Shown here in pieces: positions 1-8,816 of a DNA stretch of 64,000 nucleotides (positions are counted from its first letter, which is position 1; each line of letters starts with the position of its first letter). The notes beneath the pieces are model-generated. The model did no database searches. It was not told where the DNA came from and saw only the letters and a program-made list of their open reading frames with translations. The stretch comes from CAZMRW01 sp964568805 (GTDB lineage: Bacteria; Pseudomonadota; Gammaproteobacteria; Methylococcales; Methylomonadaceae). Both the position numbers and the translations under genes were made by a program. The stretch spans positions 62,001-126,000 of the forward strand of contig CAZMRW010000001.1 of the NCBI GenBank assembly GCA_964568805.1, given 5' to 3'.

Positions 1-581
1 CCATGTCGATAGGCTACCTGATTGACGCGGACCAGCCGATGATCTGGCGGGGGCCCATGGCCACCAATGCCCTGCAGCAATTACTGAGGGATACCAACTG
101 GGACGATGTGGATTATCTGTTCGTCGATTTGCCGCCGGGGACGGGCGACATCCAGTTGACCCTGGCCCAGCAGATTCCGGTCAGCGGCGCGATTATCGTG
201 ACGACGCCGCAGGATATCGCTCTGATCGACGCCCAGCGCGGCCTCGGCATGTTCCAGAAAGTCAATGTGCCGGTCCTCGGCATTGTTGAAAACATGAGCA
301 TGCATATCTGCAGCCAGTGCGGTCATGCCGAAGCGATTTTCGGCGAAGGTGGAGGCAGCGCCATGGCCCAAAAAAATAAGGTCGATTTTCTGGGTTCGTT
401 GCCGCTGGATATCAATATCCGACAATTTGCCGATTCCGGCAGACCCACGGTGGCGTCCGATCCGGAGGGACGAGTTGCGGAGATGTACCGGTCGATCGCC
501 CGTAAAGCGGCAGCCAGGCTGGCGTTAAAAGCGAAGGATTTCAGCTCCAGATTTCCCAGCATTGTCGTGCAAAAAACCTGA
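1..581 (+). CDS. Mrp/ApbC (NBP35) Fe-S cluster carrier ATPase, 3' part
   Basis: The 5' end lies outside the window; about 190 C-terminal residues remain. This family of P-loop ATPases carries and delivers [4Fe-4S] clusters in the cytoplasm. Visible signatures are the conserved LFVDLPPGTGD segment (Walker B/switch region), the 'VENMS' stretch and a CxxC (CSQC, about residue 101 of the visible part) that in the family binds the bridging cluster at the dimer interface. The Walker A is upstream of the edge. An in-frame ATG at position 3 is internal, not the start. The family is clear; only the missing N-terminus limits the call. Confidence 0.9.
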   Translation, partial: MSIGYLIDADQPMIWRGPMATNALQQLLRDTNWDDVDYLFVDLPPGTGDIQLTLAQQIPVSGAIIVTTPQDIALIDAQRGLGMFQKVNVPVLGIVENMSMHICSQCGHAEAIFGEGGGSAMAQKNKVDFLGSLPLDINIRQFADSGRPTVASDPEGRVAEMYRSIARKAAARLALKAKDFSSRFPSIVVQKT

Positions 582-671
582 AAGCCAGGCTAAAGAGGCA
601 ATTCTAAATACAAGCAAGCAGGGACTTGGAGAGGCGTTTTTATGCGGAAAAGGGACGCTTAATGAAAATAT

Positions 672-700
672 CCCCGGCCAGGCAGCAGAGCCGACCGGGG
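672..700 (-). terminator. Probable terminator of rpiA
   Basis: Just after the rpiA stop on the minus strand, a 6-bp stem CCCCGG/CCGGGG (arms 695-700 and 672-677) is followed by ATATTTTC. The stem has an imperfect interior and the U-tract is short, so this is a moderate call. Confidence 0.4.
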
Positions 701-709
701 GGGCGGGCA

Positions 710-1363
710 TTACAAGGTGATGATTTCTTCCCCTTCACTCACCAAAATAATATCGGCAGGACGCATGGCAAACAGACCGACGGTGACGACGCCGGTAATG
801 TTATTGATCGTTTGCTCCATCTTGATCGGGTCGCTGATATCCAGATTGTGAACATCCAGAATATGATTGTGGTTGTCGGTAACGAAGTTTTCCCGCCATA
901 CCGGCTGTCCGCCCAGTTTGACCATTTCTCTGGCAACGTAGCTTCTGGCCATCGGGATCACTTCGACAGGCAGGGGAAATGCGCCCAGAATATTGACGCG
1001 TTTGGACCCGTCAGCGATACAGACGAACTTCTTGCTGGCTGCGGCGATGATCTTTTCCCGGGTCAGGGCGCCGCCGCCCCCTTTGACCAGTTGTTTGCTC
1101 GGATTGATTTCATCCGCACCATCCACATAAACTTCAATGGTTCCGACCGCGTTCAAGTCCAGCACCGGAATACCCAGCTTTTTCAGGCGCTCGGTCGTCA
1201 TAACGGAACTGGAAACCGTGCCTTCGATATCGGCTTTGATATCGGCCAAAAAATCGACAAAGTGATTCACTGTAGAGCCGGTGCCAACGCCGATAATGGG
1301 CACGTCTTTTACATATTTTAAAGCGGCCTCTGCAACTTTTCTTTTTAATTCGTCTTGTGTCAT
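710..1363 (-). CDS. rpiA: Ribose-5-phosphate isomerase A
   Basis: Cytoplasmic enzyme interconverting ribose 5-phosphate and ribulose 5-phosphate. In a methanotroph it supplies the ribulose monophosphate cycle acceptor as well as nucleotide synthesis. The 217-residue length fits the family (E. coli RpiA 219). Motifs seen: GTGST (27-31) for phosphate binding, DGADE (81-85) and KGGGGALTREK (94-104) containing the catalytic Glu. It is a single-gene unit, convergent with the Mrp gene, with a stem-loop after the stop. The start codon is ATG, with a GGGAAC sequence upstream. Confidence 0.97.
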   Translation of the reverse strand: MTQDELKRKVAEAALKYVKDVPIIGVGTGSTVNHFVDFLADIKADIEGTVSSSVMTTERLKKLGIPVLDLNAVGTIEVYVDGADEINPSKQLVKGGGGALTREKIIAAASKKFVCIADGSKRVNILGAFPLPVEVIPMARSYVAREMVKLGGQPVWRENFVTDNHNHILDVHNLDISDPIKMEQTINNITGVVTVGLFAMRPADIILVSEGEEIITL

Positions 1364-1664
1364 AAAGTTCCCGTTATTCAGGTAAAAGTTAAAAACTTAA
1401 AGTGCACCTCTAAAAATTCGAAAATCCTTTCGCGAGAAAGCGGCGATCAGGGTGTTTGAATCAATCAGTTATGCTATCAGCTTAGGCTCTCTCCCTATGG
1501 GAGAGGGAATTTATAGAGGCTCCCCAGCGAGCGATAATACCGCAGATGCCAAGATAGTTCAGCCGAATTTTTAAAAATATTTTTGCCGGTTATGGAATTA
1601 AAGCCAATGCCGAAAATTCGGGAGGCCTTTGCTTGCCATCGTCTTGTATAAACCTTGATTCACT
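1364..1664. other. Intergenic region upstream of rpiA, with a small hairpin
   Basis: About 300 bp without a credible gene. It must contain the rpiA promoter and the end of the EVE-domain transcript. The only clear structure is CTCTCCC-tat-GGGAGAG (1489-1505), a 7-bp stem with a 3-nt loop, lacking a U-tract. This purine/pyrimidine hairpin looks like a dispersed intergenic repeat, but copy number cannot be judged here. Confidence 0.5.
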
Positions 1665-2123
1665 TTATTCCAACGAGAGGATGAATTCCCATTGTTCCTT
1701 GCTGACCGGCATGATGGACAGGCGGTTTCCGCGTTTGATCAGGGCCAGATCCGACAGCTCTGTTTTTTCCTTTAACTCCTTGAGCGTAATGGTGCGTGAC
1801 AGAGTTCTGACATGTTTGACATCGACCATGATCCAGCGTGGCTGCTTCGGATCGCTTTTAGGGTCGAAGTGTTTGTCTTCTGGGTCAAAAGCCAGAAAAT
1901 CGGGATAGCCTTCGCGGACAACCTCCATGATCCCGACGATGCCCGGTTCATCGCAATTGGAATGGTAAAAAAACACCTGATCGCCCAGTTTCATGTCGTC
2001 CCGCATCATGTTTCTGGCCTGATAATTTCGAACCCCATCCCAGTGTTCGGTGTGGCCGGGCCTGTTATAAAGGTCTGTGATGCTGAAGGCATCAGGCTCC
2101 GATTTCATCAGCCAGTAATTCAT
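1665..2123 (-). CDS. EVE domain-containing protein
   Basis: A 152-residue protein that is essentially one EVE domain (PUA-like fold, thymocyte nuclear protein 1 family), beginning with the typical MNYWLMKSEPD. The middle segment with 'GVRNYQARNMMRD' and 'FFYHSN' is diagnostic. Proteins of this family bind modified bases in DNA or RNA; the substrate here is unknown. The ATG at 2123 is chosen over one five codons upstream because GGAAAG lies at suitable spacing and family members begin at MNYW. It is a stand-alone gene. Confidence 0.88.
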   Translation of the reverse strand: MNYWLMKSEPDAFSITDLYNRPGHTEHWDGVRNYQARNMMRDDMKLGDQVFFYHSNCDEPGIVGIMEVVREGYPDFLAFDPEDKHFDPKSDPKQPRWIMVDVKHVRTLSRTITLKELKEKTELSDLALIKRGNRLSIMPVSKEQWEFILSLE

Positions 2124-2253
2124 CTGTAAGCTTTCCATTTAGTCGAGAAAATATTCATCTGCGTCATTCAAGTCATTCACTCAAGTGAGCGCTCTACCGG
2201 ATCAGAACCCATCCTTTATAGATATAGTTGTCTTGCCCCATGAATCGCCCGGA

Positions 2254-2970
2254 CTAGCCTTTTAATTCATGAACATAAATAGTCGCGCCGATGACGGCCG
2301 CCGGCGCGACGATCAGATTCAGAAGAGGCAAGGTTAGACCCATCATGACGATACCGCCGAAGCTTAATGCGCCCAGGCGTATCGATTTAGCCAGTTGTTT
2401 CTGTTCGGAAAATAACATTCCCTCGTTTTCCAGCGGATAAGCCATGTATTCCAGTGCCATGGCCCAGGCTCCGAATAACGCCCAGACAAACGGCGCAATC
2501 AGGTTGATGCCGGGGATAACGAACAGGAATAGCAACGGCAACGCTCTGAGCGACAGATAACCGGCGCGCTTGAGTTCGGCGATCATAACCCTGGATATAG
2601 GTTGTTCGGCCGAAACGGTGGCTTGTCCCTTGATGATCGACATGGTTTTTGCCGCCAATTGTCCGTAAAAGGGCGCGGCCAGCAGATTGGCCAGGACCGT
2701 GAAGGTAAAAAAACCGATAATAAAAAAACAGATAAAAAACAAAGGCCATAAGATCCAGCTTAACCATTGCAGCCAGGCAGGGATAAATTGAACAATCAGG
2801 TCATTGATGTAGTAATAACCCAGGGTCAATGCGGCGCTGTACAACACCAGATTGATGAGCACCGGAACAATTAAAAACTTGTGCAGTTCGGGACGGCTCA
2901 ATAATTTTAGCCCTTTAAGAAAATAACCGATGGCGGTGAGAGGATTGTTTTTTTTGTTTCTGACTATCAT
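2254..2970 (-). CDS. cysZ: CysZ-like sulfate permease (EI24 family)
   Basis: Inner-membrane protein of the CysZ/EI24 family, which takes up sulfate for cysteine synthesis. Seen: 'YFLKGLKLLSRPEL' near the N-terminus, several hydrophobic helices, the conserved 'NLLAAPFYGQLA' segment and 'VIPGINLIAPFVWALFGAWAMALEYMAYP' type region, all matching the family. The ATG at 2970 gives 238 residues and puts the conserved YFxxGxKL at the usual distance from the start. An ATG at 3042 would add 24 polar residues and has no better ribosome binding site. It lies downstream of mtnA on the same strand. Confidence 0.85.
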   Translation of the reverse strand: MIVRNKKNNPLTAIGYFLKGLKLLSRPELHKFLIVPVLINLVLYSAALTLGYYYINDLIVQFIPAWLQWLSWILWPLFFICFFIIGFFTFTVLANLLAAPFYGQLAAKTMSIIKGQATVSAEQPISRVMIAELKRAGYLSLRALPLLFLFVIPGINLIAPFVWALFGAWAMALEYMAYPLENEGMLFSEQKQLAKSIRLGALSFGGIVMMGLTLPLLNLIVAPAAVIGATIYVHELKG

Positions 2971-3060
2971 GCTTCGAATGCTGGATTGTGTTGTCTGTGT
3001 TGCGCCCGTCGTTTGCTTGCTTTCCGGTGCGGCCCTCTCCATTCGCAGATCGTGCCTGCA

Positions 3061-4098
3061 TCAGGCAAGCAATGGCCTGACGCCTTGTTCGAATGGATTC
3101 AGGACGACGCCGCGCTCGGTGACTATCGCTGAAATCAGGGCAGCCGGGGTGACGTCGAATACCGGATTCCAGGCGCTGACTAATGTGTGTTCCTTAGTAT
3201 AACATGCGGGCAATAGTTCATTCGGGTTGCGCTGTTCGATCTGTATGCTGTCACCGTTTTCGATGCTCGAATCGATCGTGGACGTCGGCGCTACCACCAT
3301 GACCTTGACGCCATGCTGTTTAGCCAGGACCGCCAGGGAATAGGTGCCGATTTTATTGGCGGTATCGCCATTGGCTGCGATCCGGTCGGCGCCAACGATG
3401 ACCCAGTCGACGGCACCCGATTTCATCAGCCAGGCGGCTGCCGAATCGGCAATCAGGGTCGCCGGAATGCCGTCCTGCGACAACTCCCACACCGTCAATC
3501 TTGCGCCCTGCAGCCAGGGCCGGGTTTCTCCGGCATAGACCGGTATGGGCTGTCTTTGATAGGCGCTGCGGATAACGCCGAGCGCCGTGCCGTATCCGCC
3601 GGTCGCCAAAGCCCCGGTATTGCAGTGCGTCAGTACTCCTTTAGCGCCTTGCAGCAGATCGGCTCCCAGTTCGCCCATTCTGCGATTGGCGGCAATATCT
3701 TCGGCATGGATTTTTTCTGCGCAAGTCAGAATGGCAGGCATCGGATTATCCAGCGGCTGGTTCAAAATGGCCTTCATTTGCTCCAAAGCCCAAAATAGAT
3801 TGACCGCCGTTGGCCGGGATTTTGCCAGCTGATCGATATCCGCTAAAACGCCTTGCCGCCAGTTTGCCGGATCGGCATTAACATGCTCGCGAACAGAAAG
3901 CACGACACCGTAAGCGGCGGCAATGCCGATCGCGGGAGCGCCACGGACGCGCATGCTGGCAATGGCTTCCGCCACTCCCGCGGCATCGTGATACTCATCG
4001 TAAATACTGATCTCGGGCAGTTGCCGTTGATCCAGCACTTTTAAAGAATTTCCCGTCCATAGCAGCGCCTGGACAGCCGTTTTATTGCGTTTTGTCAT
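3061..4098 (-). CDS. mtnA: Methylthioribose-1-phosphate isomerase
   Basis: Converts 5-methylthioribose 1-phosphate to methylthioribulose 1-phosphate in methionine salvage. 345 residues, the usual size. Seen: RVRGAPAIG in the N-terminal half, the catalytic Cys region THCNTGALATGG, and GADRIAANGD with the catalytic Asp, followed by NKIGTY. It is divergent from the methylthioadenosine deaminase gene with only about 60 bp between starts, so the two salvage steps probably share a control region. The family is related to eIF2B subunits, but the Cys/Asp pair supports the enzyme. Confidence 0.96.
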   Translation of the reverse strand: MTKRNKTAVQALLWTGNSLKVLDQRQLPEISIYDEYHDAAGVAEAIASMRVRGAPAIGIAAAYGVVLSVREHVNADPANWRQGVLADIDQLAKSRPTAVNLFWALEQMKAILNQPLDNPMPAILTCAEKIHAEDIAANRRMGELGADLLQGAKGVLTHCNTGALATGGYGTALGVIRSAYQRQPIPVYAGETRPWLQGARLTVWELSQDGIPATLIADSAAAWLMKSGAVDWVIVGADRIAANGDTANKIGTYSLAVLAKQHGVKVMVVAPTSTIDSSIENGDSIQIEQRNPNELLPACYTKEHTLVSAWNPVFDVTPAALISAIVTERGVVLNPFEQGVRPLLA

Positions 4099-4157
4099 TT
4101 TTTATCAAAAACCCTAGTAAAAAGTTATAATTCCGGGACCGAATCTAGGAACATATC

Positions 4158-5468
4158 ATGCAAGTCGATACCATCATACACGCGCGCTGGATTATACCGG
4201 TAGAACCGGAATCCGTAACCCTTGAACACCATGCTCTGGTTATTGACGGCGGACGTATTGTCGACCTCTTGCCTAGCGCGCTCGCCCGACAAAAATATCA
4301 GGCTGCCACCGTCGAAAATCTCGAAAATCACGCCTTGCTTCCCGGCTTGATCAATTGCCATAGTCATGCCGCGATGACCTTGCTGCGCGGCATCGCCGAT
4401 GATTTGCAATTGATGGACTGGCTGCAAAACCATATCTGGCCGCTGGAGCAAAAATGGATGAGCGAGGCTTTCGTCAGGGACGGAACTGATCTGGCGATTG
4501 CGGAAATGATTCTGGGCGGAACGACCTGTTTCAATGATATGTATTTTTTCCCGGAAATTACCGCCGGGCAAGCAGTCCACCATGGAATTCGCGCCAATAT
4601 CGGTTTGATCGCCATCGATTTCCCATCGGTTTGGGCTCAAAACAGCGATGAGTATATCGAAAAAGGCCTGGCCCTGCACGACCAGCTTCGCCATGAGCCG
4701 TTAATCACGACGGCTTTCGCTCCGCACGCACCGTATACCGTTTCGGATGAACCCTTGAGAAAAATCAGGATGTATGCCGATGAACTGGAGCTGCCTATCC
4801 ATATGCATATCCATGAAACCCTGCATGAAATCGAGCAGGAACAGTCAAAAACCGGCCTCAGGCCGCTGCAGCGATTGCATGCCTTGGGATTGATCAATCC
4901 TTCGCTGTTGGCGGTGCACATGACCCAGATGACCGATGATGAAATCCGGTTATTTGCGGAATCCGGAGCGCATATCGTCCATTGCCCCGAATCGAACCTG
5001 AAACTGGCCAGCGGTTTTTGCCCGGTCGCCAAATGTGTGGAAGCAGGCATCAATGTCGCCTTGGGCACAGACGGCGCCGCCAGCAACAATGATCTGGATA
5101 TGTTCGGCGAAATGCGCACGGCCGCGCTGCTGGCGAAAGCCGTCGCCGGCGATGCCCGAGCCGTACCGGCGATGACGGCTCTGCAAATGGCGACCATCAA
5201 TGGCGCCAAAGCCCTGGGCCTGGATCATGAAATCGGTTCACTGTCCGCCGGCAAGGCGGCAGACGTCATTGCCATCGATTTGGCCCATCTGGAAACGCAA
5301 CCGATCTATTGTCCGATATCGCAGATCGTTTACGCCGCCAGCCGCCAGCAAGTTACCGATGTTTGGGTAGCCGGCAAGCGCCTGTTGAATCAGCGCAATC
5401 TGACCACGGTCAATCGTGCTGATTTAACGGCCAAAATCAGCGAATGGCAGCAACGGCTGTCGAGCTGA
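4158..5468 (+). CDS. mtaD: 5-methylthioadenosine/S-adenosylhomocysteine deaminase (TRZ/ATZ family)
   Basis: Amidohydrolase of 436 residues. The metal ligands are visible: HSH (68-70), the HMHIHE strand, a His in 'AVHMTQ', and the Asp of GTDGAASNND. The family deaminates MTA and SAH to the inosine forms in the cytoplasm. Context with mtnA supports a role in MTA salvage, although related TRZ/ATZ enzymes act on other N-heterocycles. AGGAA lies about 8 nt upstream of the ATG. It is the first gene of a rightward run that continues through ubiG, the HAD phosphatase, SDR and sufT. Confidence 0.9.
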   Translation: MQVDTIIHARWIIPVEPESVTLEHHALVIDGGRIVDLLPSALARQKYQAATVENLENHALLPGLINCHSHAAMTLLRGIADDLQLMDWLQNHIWPLEQKWMSEAFVRDGTDLAIAEMILGGTTCFNDMYFFPEITAGQAVHHGIRANIGLIAIDFPSVWAQNSDEYIEKGLALHDQLRHEPLITTAFAPHAPYTVSDEPLRKIRMYADELELPIHMHIHETLHEIEQEQSKTGLRPLQRLHALGLINPSLLAVHMTQMTDDEIRLFAESGAHIVHCPESNLKLASGFCPVAKCVEAGINVALGTDGAASNNDLDMFGEMRTAALLAKAVAGDARAVPAMTALQMATINGAKALGLDHEIGSLSAGKAADVIAIDLAHLETQPIYCPISQIVYAASRQQVTDVWVAGKRLLNQRNLTTVNRADLTAKISEWQQRLSS

Positions 5469-5557
5469 CCTTATTAAAGCCCCGCGGACTTTGGAGAAAC
5501 TCACGGCGAGTGAAATAAATTCCTGCCGTCATCAGGAACAACATATGACGAATAACC

Positions 5558-5575
5558 TAGTGTTATAGTACACTA
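5558..5575. promoter_or_regulatory. Short palindrome in the ubiG promoter region
   Basis: TAGTGT and ACACTA form a 6-bp inverted repeat with a 6-nt spacer (5558-5563/5570-5575), about 30 bp upstream of the ubiG start in an AT-rich stretch. It could be an operator; no regulator is identified. Confidence 0.25.
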
Positions 5576-5601
5576 TAGCTAACATAGTTTGGTTGAACAA
5601 A

Positions 5602-6309
5602 ATGGCAGTCACTGAAAACGTACATTTACATGAAATTCATAAATTTGGCTCGATGGCGGAACGCTGGTGGGATCCCCATGGCGAATTTAAAACCCTGCAC
5701 GATATCAATCCGCTTCGCATCAAATTCATCCGCAGTTATGCCGATCTGGTCGGTAAACGCATCGTCGATGTCGGCTGCGGCGGCGGCATTTTGACGGAAG
5801 CCCTCGCCAAGGAAGGCGCCGATGCGCTGGGTATCGACCTAAGCGAAGAGCTGATCGATATTGCCGATTTGCATGGGCTGGAGTCGGGCGTGCGCGCGCA
5901 ATATCAAAAGATCAGCGCCGAGGCACTGGCGGAACAACAGCCTGACAGTTTCGATCATGTAACTTGCATGGAGATGCTTGAACATGTACCCGAGCCGGGA
6001 TCCATCATCAAAGCGTGCGCCAGACTGGTCAAGCCGGGCGGCATGGTGTTTTTCTCGACATTGAACCGCAAGCCCAAAGCTTATCTTTTGGCGATCGTTG
6101 CGGCTGAGCACCTGCTGAAAATGCTGCCAAAGGGCACGCATGACTATAAAACCTTCATCAAGCCGTCGGAGTTAAGCCAGTCTGCGCGTGACGCCGGCCT
6201 GGAACTGCAGGGCATGGTCGGCATCGAATACAACCCGTTCAGCAAGCGTTTTAGCCTCGGCAAAGACATCGACGTCAATTATATTGCCGCTTATAAACGG
6301 CAGGAATAA
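5602..6309 (+). CDS. ubiG: Ubiquinone biosynthesis O-methyltransferase UbiG
   Basis: SAM-dependent methyltransferase performing both O-methylations of ubiquinone synthesis at the inner membrane face. Seen: the N-terminal 'EIHKFGSMAERWWDPHGEFKTLH' type signature, motif I VDVGCGGG (55-62), the acidic end of strand 2 (GIDLSEE) and 'TLNRKPKAYLLAIVAAEH' characteristic of UbiG. 235 residues, the family norm. ATG at 5602 is chosen; a TTG three codons upstream is less likely. The next gene starts 2 nt after the stop, so they are co-transcribed. Confidence 0.95.
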   Translation: MAVTENVHLHEIHKFGSMAERWWDPHGEFKTLHDINPLRIKFIRSYADLVGKRIVDVGCGGGILTEALAKEGADALGIDLSEELIDIADLHGLESGVRAQYQKISAEALAEQQPDSFDHVTCMEMLEHVPEPGSIIKACARLVKPGGMVFFSTLNRKPKAYLLAIVAAEHLLKMLPKGTHDYKTFIKPSELSQSARDAGLELQGMVGIEYNPFSKRFSLGKDIDVNYIAAYKRQE

Positions 6310-6311
6310 TC

Positions 6312-6998
6312 GTGCTGATGTCGGGCGATTTTAAACTGTCTTGCGTATTGTTCGATCTGGACGGAACCTTGGTGGATACCGCTCCCGATTTGATCGCATG
6401 CCTGAATAAGGCATTGACACATTATGGTTTGCCAGCCGCGGCGCCGGAAGTGATAAAGCCATCCATATCGTATGGCGCCGGCGCGATGATATCAGCGAGT
6501 CTGAAGACCGCGGCCGATGAGAAATTTCAGGCGCAGATTCTTGAAACCCTGCATGATATCTATCAGCATAACATCGCGGAACATAGCATGCTTTTCGGCG
6601 GAATGGCGGAAACTCTGGATATGATAGAGGGTTTAGGTTTGAAATGGGGCGTCGTCACCAATAAACTGGAGCGTTTCACGCAGCCGTTGATGGCCGCGTT
6701 GAATCTGACCGGCCGAGCCGCCTGCATTATCAGCGGCGACACGGCGGCGAAACCGAAGCCGTTCCCCGAGCCGATGTTGGCGGCATGTCAGCAGGCGGCG
6801 GTAAAGCCGGAGGAATGCGTTTATATCGGCGACGCCCTGCATGATATTACTGCAGGAAAAAACGCCCGTATGAAAACGATAGCGGCTCTTTACGGCTATC
6901 TCAAGCCGGACGACAAACCGGAAACCTGGGGCGCCGATGCCCTGATGGAATCCCCTCAACAAATTTCACACTGGGTAGGATCGCGAAGATGCCGTTAA
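6312..6998 (+). CDS. HAD-family phosphatase, MupP-like (phosphoglycolate phosphatase superfamily)
   Basis: HAD hydrolase: motif I DLDGTLVDT near the N-terminus, the WGVVTNK segment (motif II region), a conserved Lys in 'KPKPFPEP', and the acidic motif IV YIGDALHD. It would often be labelled Gph. The order mtaD-ubiG-this-SDR is that of Pseudomonas, where the gene is mupP (N-acetylmuramate 6-phosphate phosphatase, peptidoglycan recycling). The stretches 'HSMLFGGMAE' and 'YGYLKPDDKPETWGAD' resemble MupP more than Gph as I remember them. GTG at 6312 has AGGAA 5 nt upstream; ATG at 6318 is an alternative. It overlaps the SDR gene by 10 nt. Confidence 0.85.
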   Translation: MLMSGDFKLSCVLFDLDGTLVDTAPDLIACLNKALTHYGLPAAAPEVIKPSISYGAGAMISASLKTAADEKFQAQILETLHDIYQHNIAEHSMLFGGMAETLDMIEGLGLKWGVVTNKLERFTQPLMAALNLTGRAACIISGDTAAKPKPFPEPMLAACQQAAVKPEECVYIGDALHDITAGKNARMKTIAALYGYLKPDDKPETWGADALMESPQQISHWVGSRRCR

Positions 6999-7717
6999 CC
7001 AATCAGGTTATATTGATCACCGGCGCAGGCGGCGGACTTGGCGGTACGGCCGCGCTGACCCTGGCCAAGAGCGGCGCGCATATTATCCTGCTGGATAAAC
7101 AGATTGCCAGGCTGGAAGCGGTTTACGATGCCATCGTCGCGGCCCATGCGCCCGAACCCGTTATGTATCCCTTTGATTTGGCCGGGGCCAGCGAAAATGA
7201 TTACCAGGAACTCGCCGACAGAATCGACGCAAAATACGGCTCCTTACAGGGGATATTGCATTCGGCGGTCGAATTTAGCGCGTTTACGCCGATGTCCCTG
7301 GTCGGAACCAAAGAGTGGGGGCACACCCTCAACGTCAATCTTAATGCGCCTTTTTTGCTTTGCCGGGTTTTGTTGCCGCTTCTGCAAAAAAGTTCGCATG
7401 CGTCAATCGTATTTACATCCGACTCTTCGGCAAGAACCGCCCCGGCTTATTCGGGTGCGTACGGCGTTTCCAAAATTGCTGTTGAGGGCATGGCAAAAAT
7501 ACTGGCCGAGGAATTGGAATCATCAGGCAAGATCCGGGTCAACATATTAATTCCGGGGCCCGTCGATTCGCCGCTAAGAAAGCGGGCCTATCCTGCCGAA
7601 GATAAAAGCAGGCTTCCCACCATGTCGTCGTTGGCGCCCGTCTACCAGTATTTATTCGGTTCTCAAAGCATTGGCATCACCGGTCAGGCAGTCGATGCCC
7701 GGACCTTTCATTTATAA
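6989..7717 (+). CDS. SDR family oxidoreductase (YciK-like)
   Basis: Short-chain dehydrogenase of 242 residues. The cofactor loop TGAGGGLGG is present, and the catalytic triad is Ser in 'VFTSDSS' and YGVSK (YxxxK). The end of the catalytic region reads 'RVNILIPGPVDSPL', the usual PG motif. It matches the YciK type that sits next to ubiG/mupP in other gammaproteobacteria. The substrate is unknown. It starts inside the preceding gene (10-nt overlap) and ends about 10 nt before sufT, so the operon is tightly packed. Confidence 0.88.
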   Translation: MPLTNQVILITGAGGGLGGTAALTLAKSGAHIILLDKQIARLEAVYDAIVAAHAPEPVMYPFDLAGASENDYQELADRIDAKYGSLQGILHSAVEFSAFTPMSLVGTKEWGHTLNVNLNAPFLLCRVLLPLLQKSSHASIVFTSDSSARTAPAYSGAYGVSKIAVEGMAKILAEELESSGKIRVNILIPGPVDSPLRKRAYPAEDKSRLPTMSSLAPVYQYLFGSQSIGITGQAVDARTFHL

Positions 7718-7727
7718 CTGTATTATT

Positions 7728-8276
7728 ATGGCAGATCGAGAAAGCTTTGTTCTAACCAGGGATGTCAACATCATTACCATACCCGACGGTGTTGCCGGGA
7801 CCTTAAAAAAAGGGGAGATGGTGACCATACACCAGTCGCTGGGCAATAACTATACCGTGGTTACCGAGATGGGGCATATGGTGCGCATTGCCGGGGTCGA
7901 TGCCGATGCGCTCGGCATGGAAACTCATCAATTGCATACCCTGGTATCCGAAACCAGCCCTGAATCGGTCGAAAAAAACTGCTGGGAAGTGATGAAGACC
8001 GTTTACGACCCCGAGATACCGGTCAATATCGTCGATCTGGGTTTGGTTTATTCCTGTAAAGTCACGCCGGTTGGCGAAGGACTCAACGATGTTCATATCA
8101 AAATGACCTTGACTGCGCCGGGCTGCGGCATGGGGCCGGTTATCCAGGGGGACGTGGAAAAGTGCATACGCGCCCTCCCTGGCGTGGACCGTGTCGATGT
8201 CGAGGTCGTCTTGGACCCGCCCTGGTCCCGGGATATGATGTCGGAAGTGGCCCAGCTGCAATTGGGTTTGTATTGA
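7728..8276 (+). CDS. sufT: SufT-type Fe-S assembly protein (MIP18/DUF59)
   Basis: A 182-residue protein. The N-terminal 65 residues (from 'MADRESFVLTRDV') are the SufT-specific extension. The rest is a MIP18/DUF59 domain with 'VYDPEIPVNIVDLGLVY', 'TLTAPGCGMG' (the family Cys) and 'VEVVLDPPWS'. SufT helps mature Fe-S proteins, and the Mrp-type carrier at the left edge has a related job. ATG at 7728 is preferred; an upstream in-frame start lies inside the SDR gene. Last gene of the operon. Confidence 0.92.
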   Translation: MADRESFVLTRDVNIITIPDGVAGTLKKGEMVTIHQSLGNNYTVVTEMGHMVRIAGVDADALGMETHQLHTLVSETSPESVEKNCWEVMKTVYDPEIPVNIVDLGLVYSCKVTPVGEGLNDVHIKMTLTAPGCGMGPVIQGDVEKCIRALPGVDRVDVEVVLDPPWSRDMMSEVAQLQLGLY

Positions 8277-8309
8277 TTGCCGGAATTCAACGGACAAACG
8301 AGCCGGTCT

Positions 8310-8816
8310 TTATTTTTTGATGATGGCAGGCCGGTCGGTCAGTTCGTTGCGATTGTCTCTATTGGCCGGGAAGTGCGTCGCCAGCAATGCGGTTATTTTT
8401 TCAATACCGGCCAATGACCCGCGGCGGAAATCGCCTTGCCGAAACGCTGCTTGCATGGTTTGGGCGATCTCATTCCAGGCGGATTGATCGACCCGTTTGG
8501 CAATGCCGCGGTCGGCAATAATATGAACTTCATGATCCGCCAATAGCAGATAGATCAAAACCCCGCTGTTTTCTTCGGTATCCCAGACACGTAAATTCGA
8601 GAAAACGTCCAGCGCGCGCTCATATGCCGCCATGTCCCGCGATACCCAGGCGAAGGGAAGCGTGTTTTCAATGGCAAAGCGCAGTTCGCCCCGGTGTTGA
8701 CGTTCGGACTGTTTTACGGCGCTTTCGATTTCGTTGATCAGCGACTCGGGAAAAGCCAGGCGCCATCGCCAGGGCGGCATCAAAGCATGGATTAGCCATC
8801 GTTTAACGTTTACCAT
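8310..8816 (-). CDS. TPM domain-containing protein
   Basis: About 168 residues; the second TPM-domain gene of a TPM/TPM/LemA set. The core runs from 'SLINEIESAVKQSERQHRGELRFAIE' through 'NSGVLIYLLLADHEVHIIADRGIA'. No clear signal peptide or C-terminal membrane segment is seen, in contrast with its upstream partner. ATG at 8816 overlaps the 3' end of the partner gene (stop ends at 8810), indicating translational coupling. Function unknown; TPM proteins have been described as phosphatase-like or photosystem II repair factors in plants. Confidence 0.8.
   Translation of the reverse strand: MVNVKRWLIHALMPPWRWRLAFPESLINEIESAVKQSERQHRGELRFAIENTLPFAWVSRDMAAYERALDVFSNLRVWDTEENSGVLIYLLLADHEVHIIADRGIAKRVDQSAWNEIAQTMQAAFRQGDFRRGSLAGIEKITALLATHFPANRDNRNELTDRPAIIKK

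Noticed and set aside
626..1321. Plus-strand frame of 231 codons over rpiA
   Set aside because: It is antisense to rpiA, which has full motifs; the composition is that of a reverse-complement shadow.
1489..1505. Intrinsic terminator
   Set aside because: The CTCTCCC/GGGAGAG hairpin lacks a U-tract and lies over 100 bp from any stop codon.
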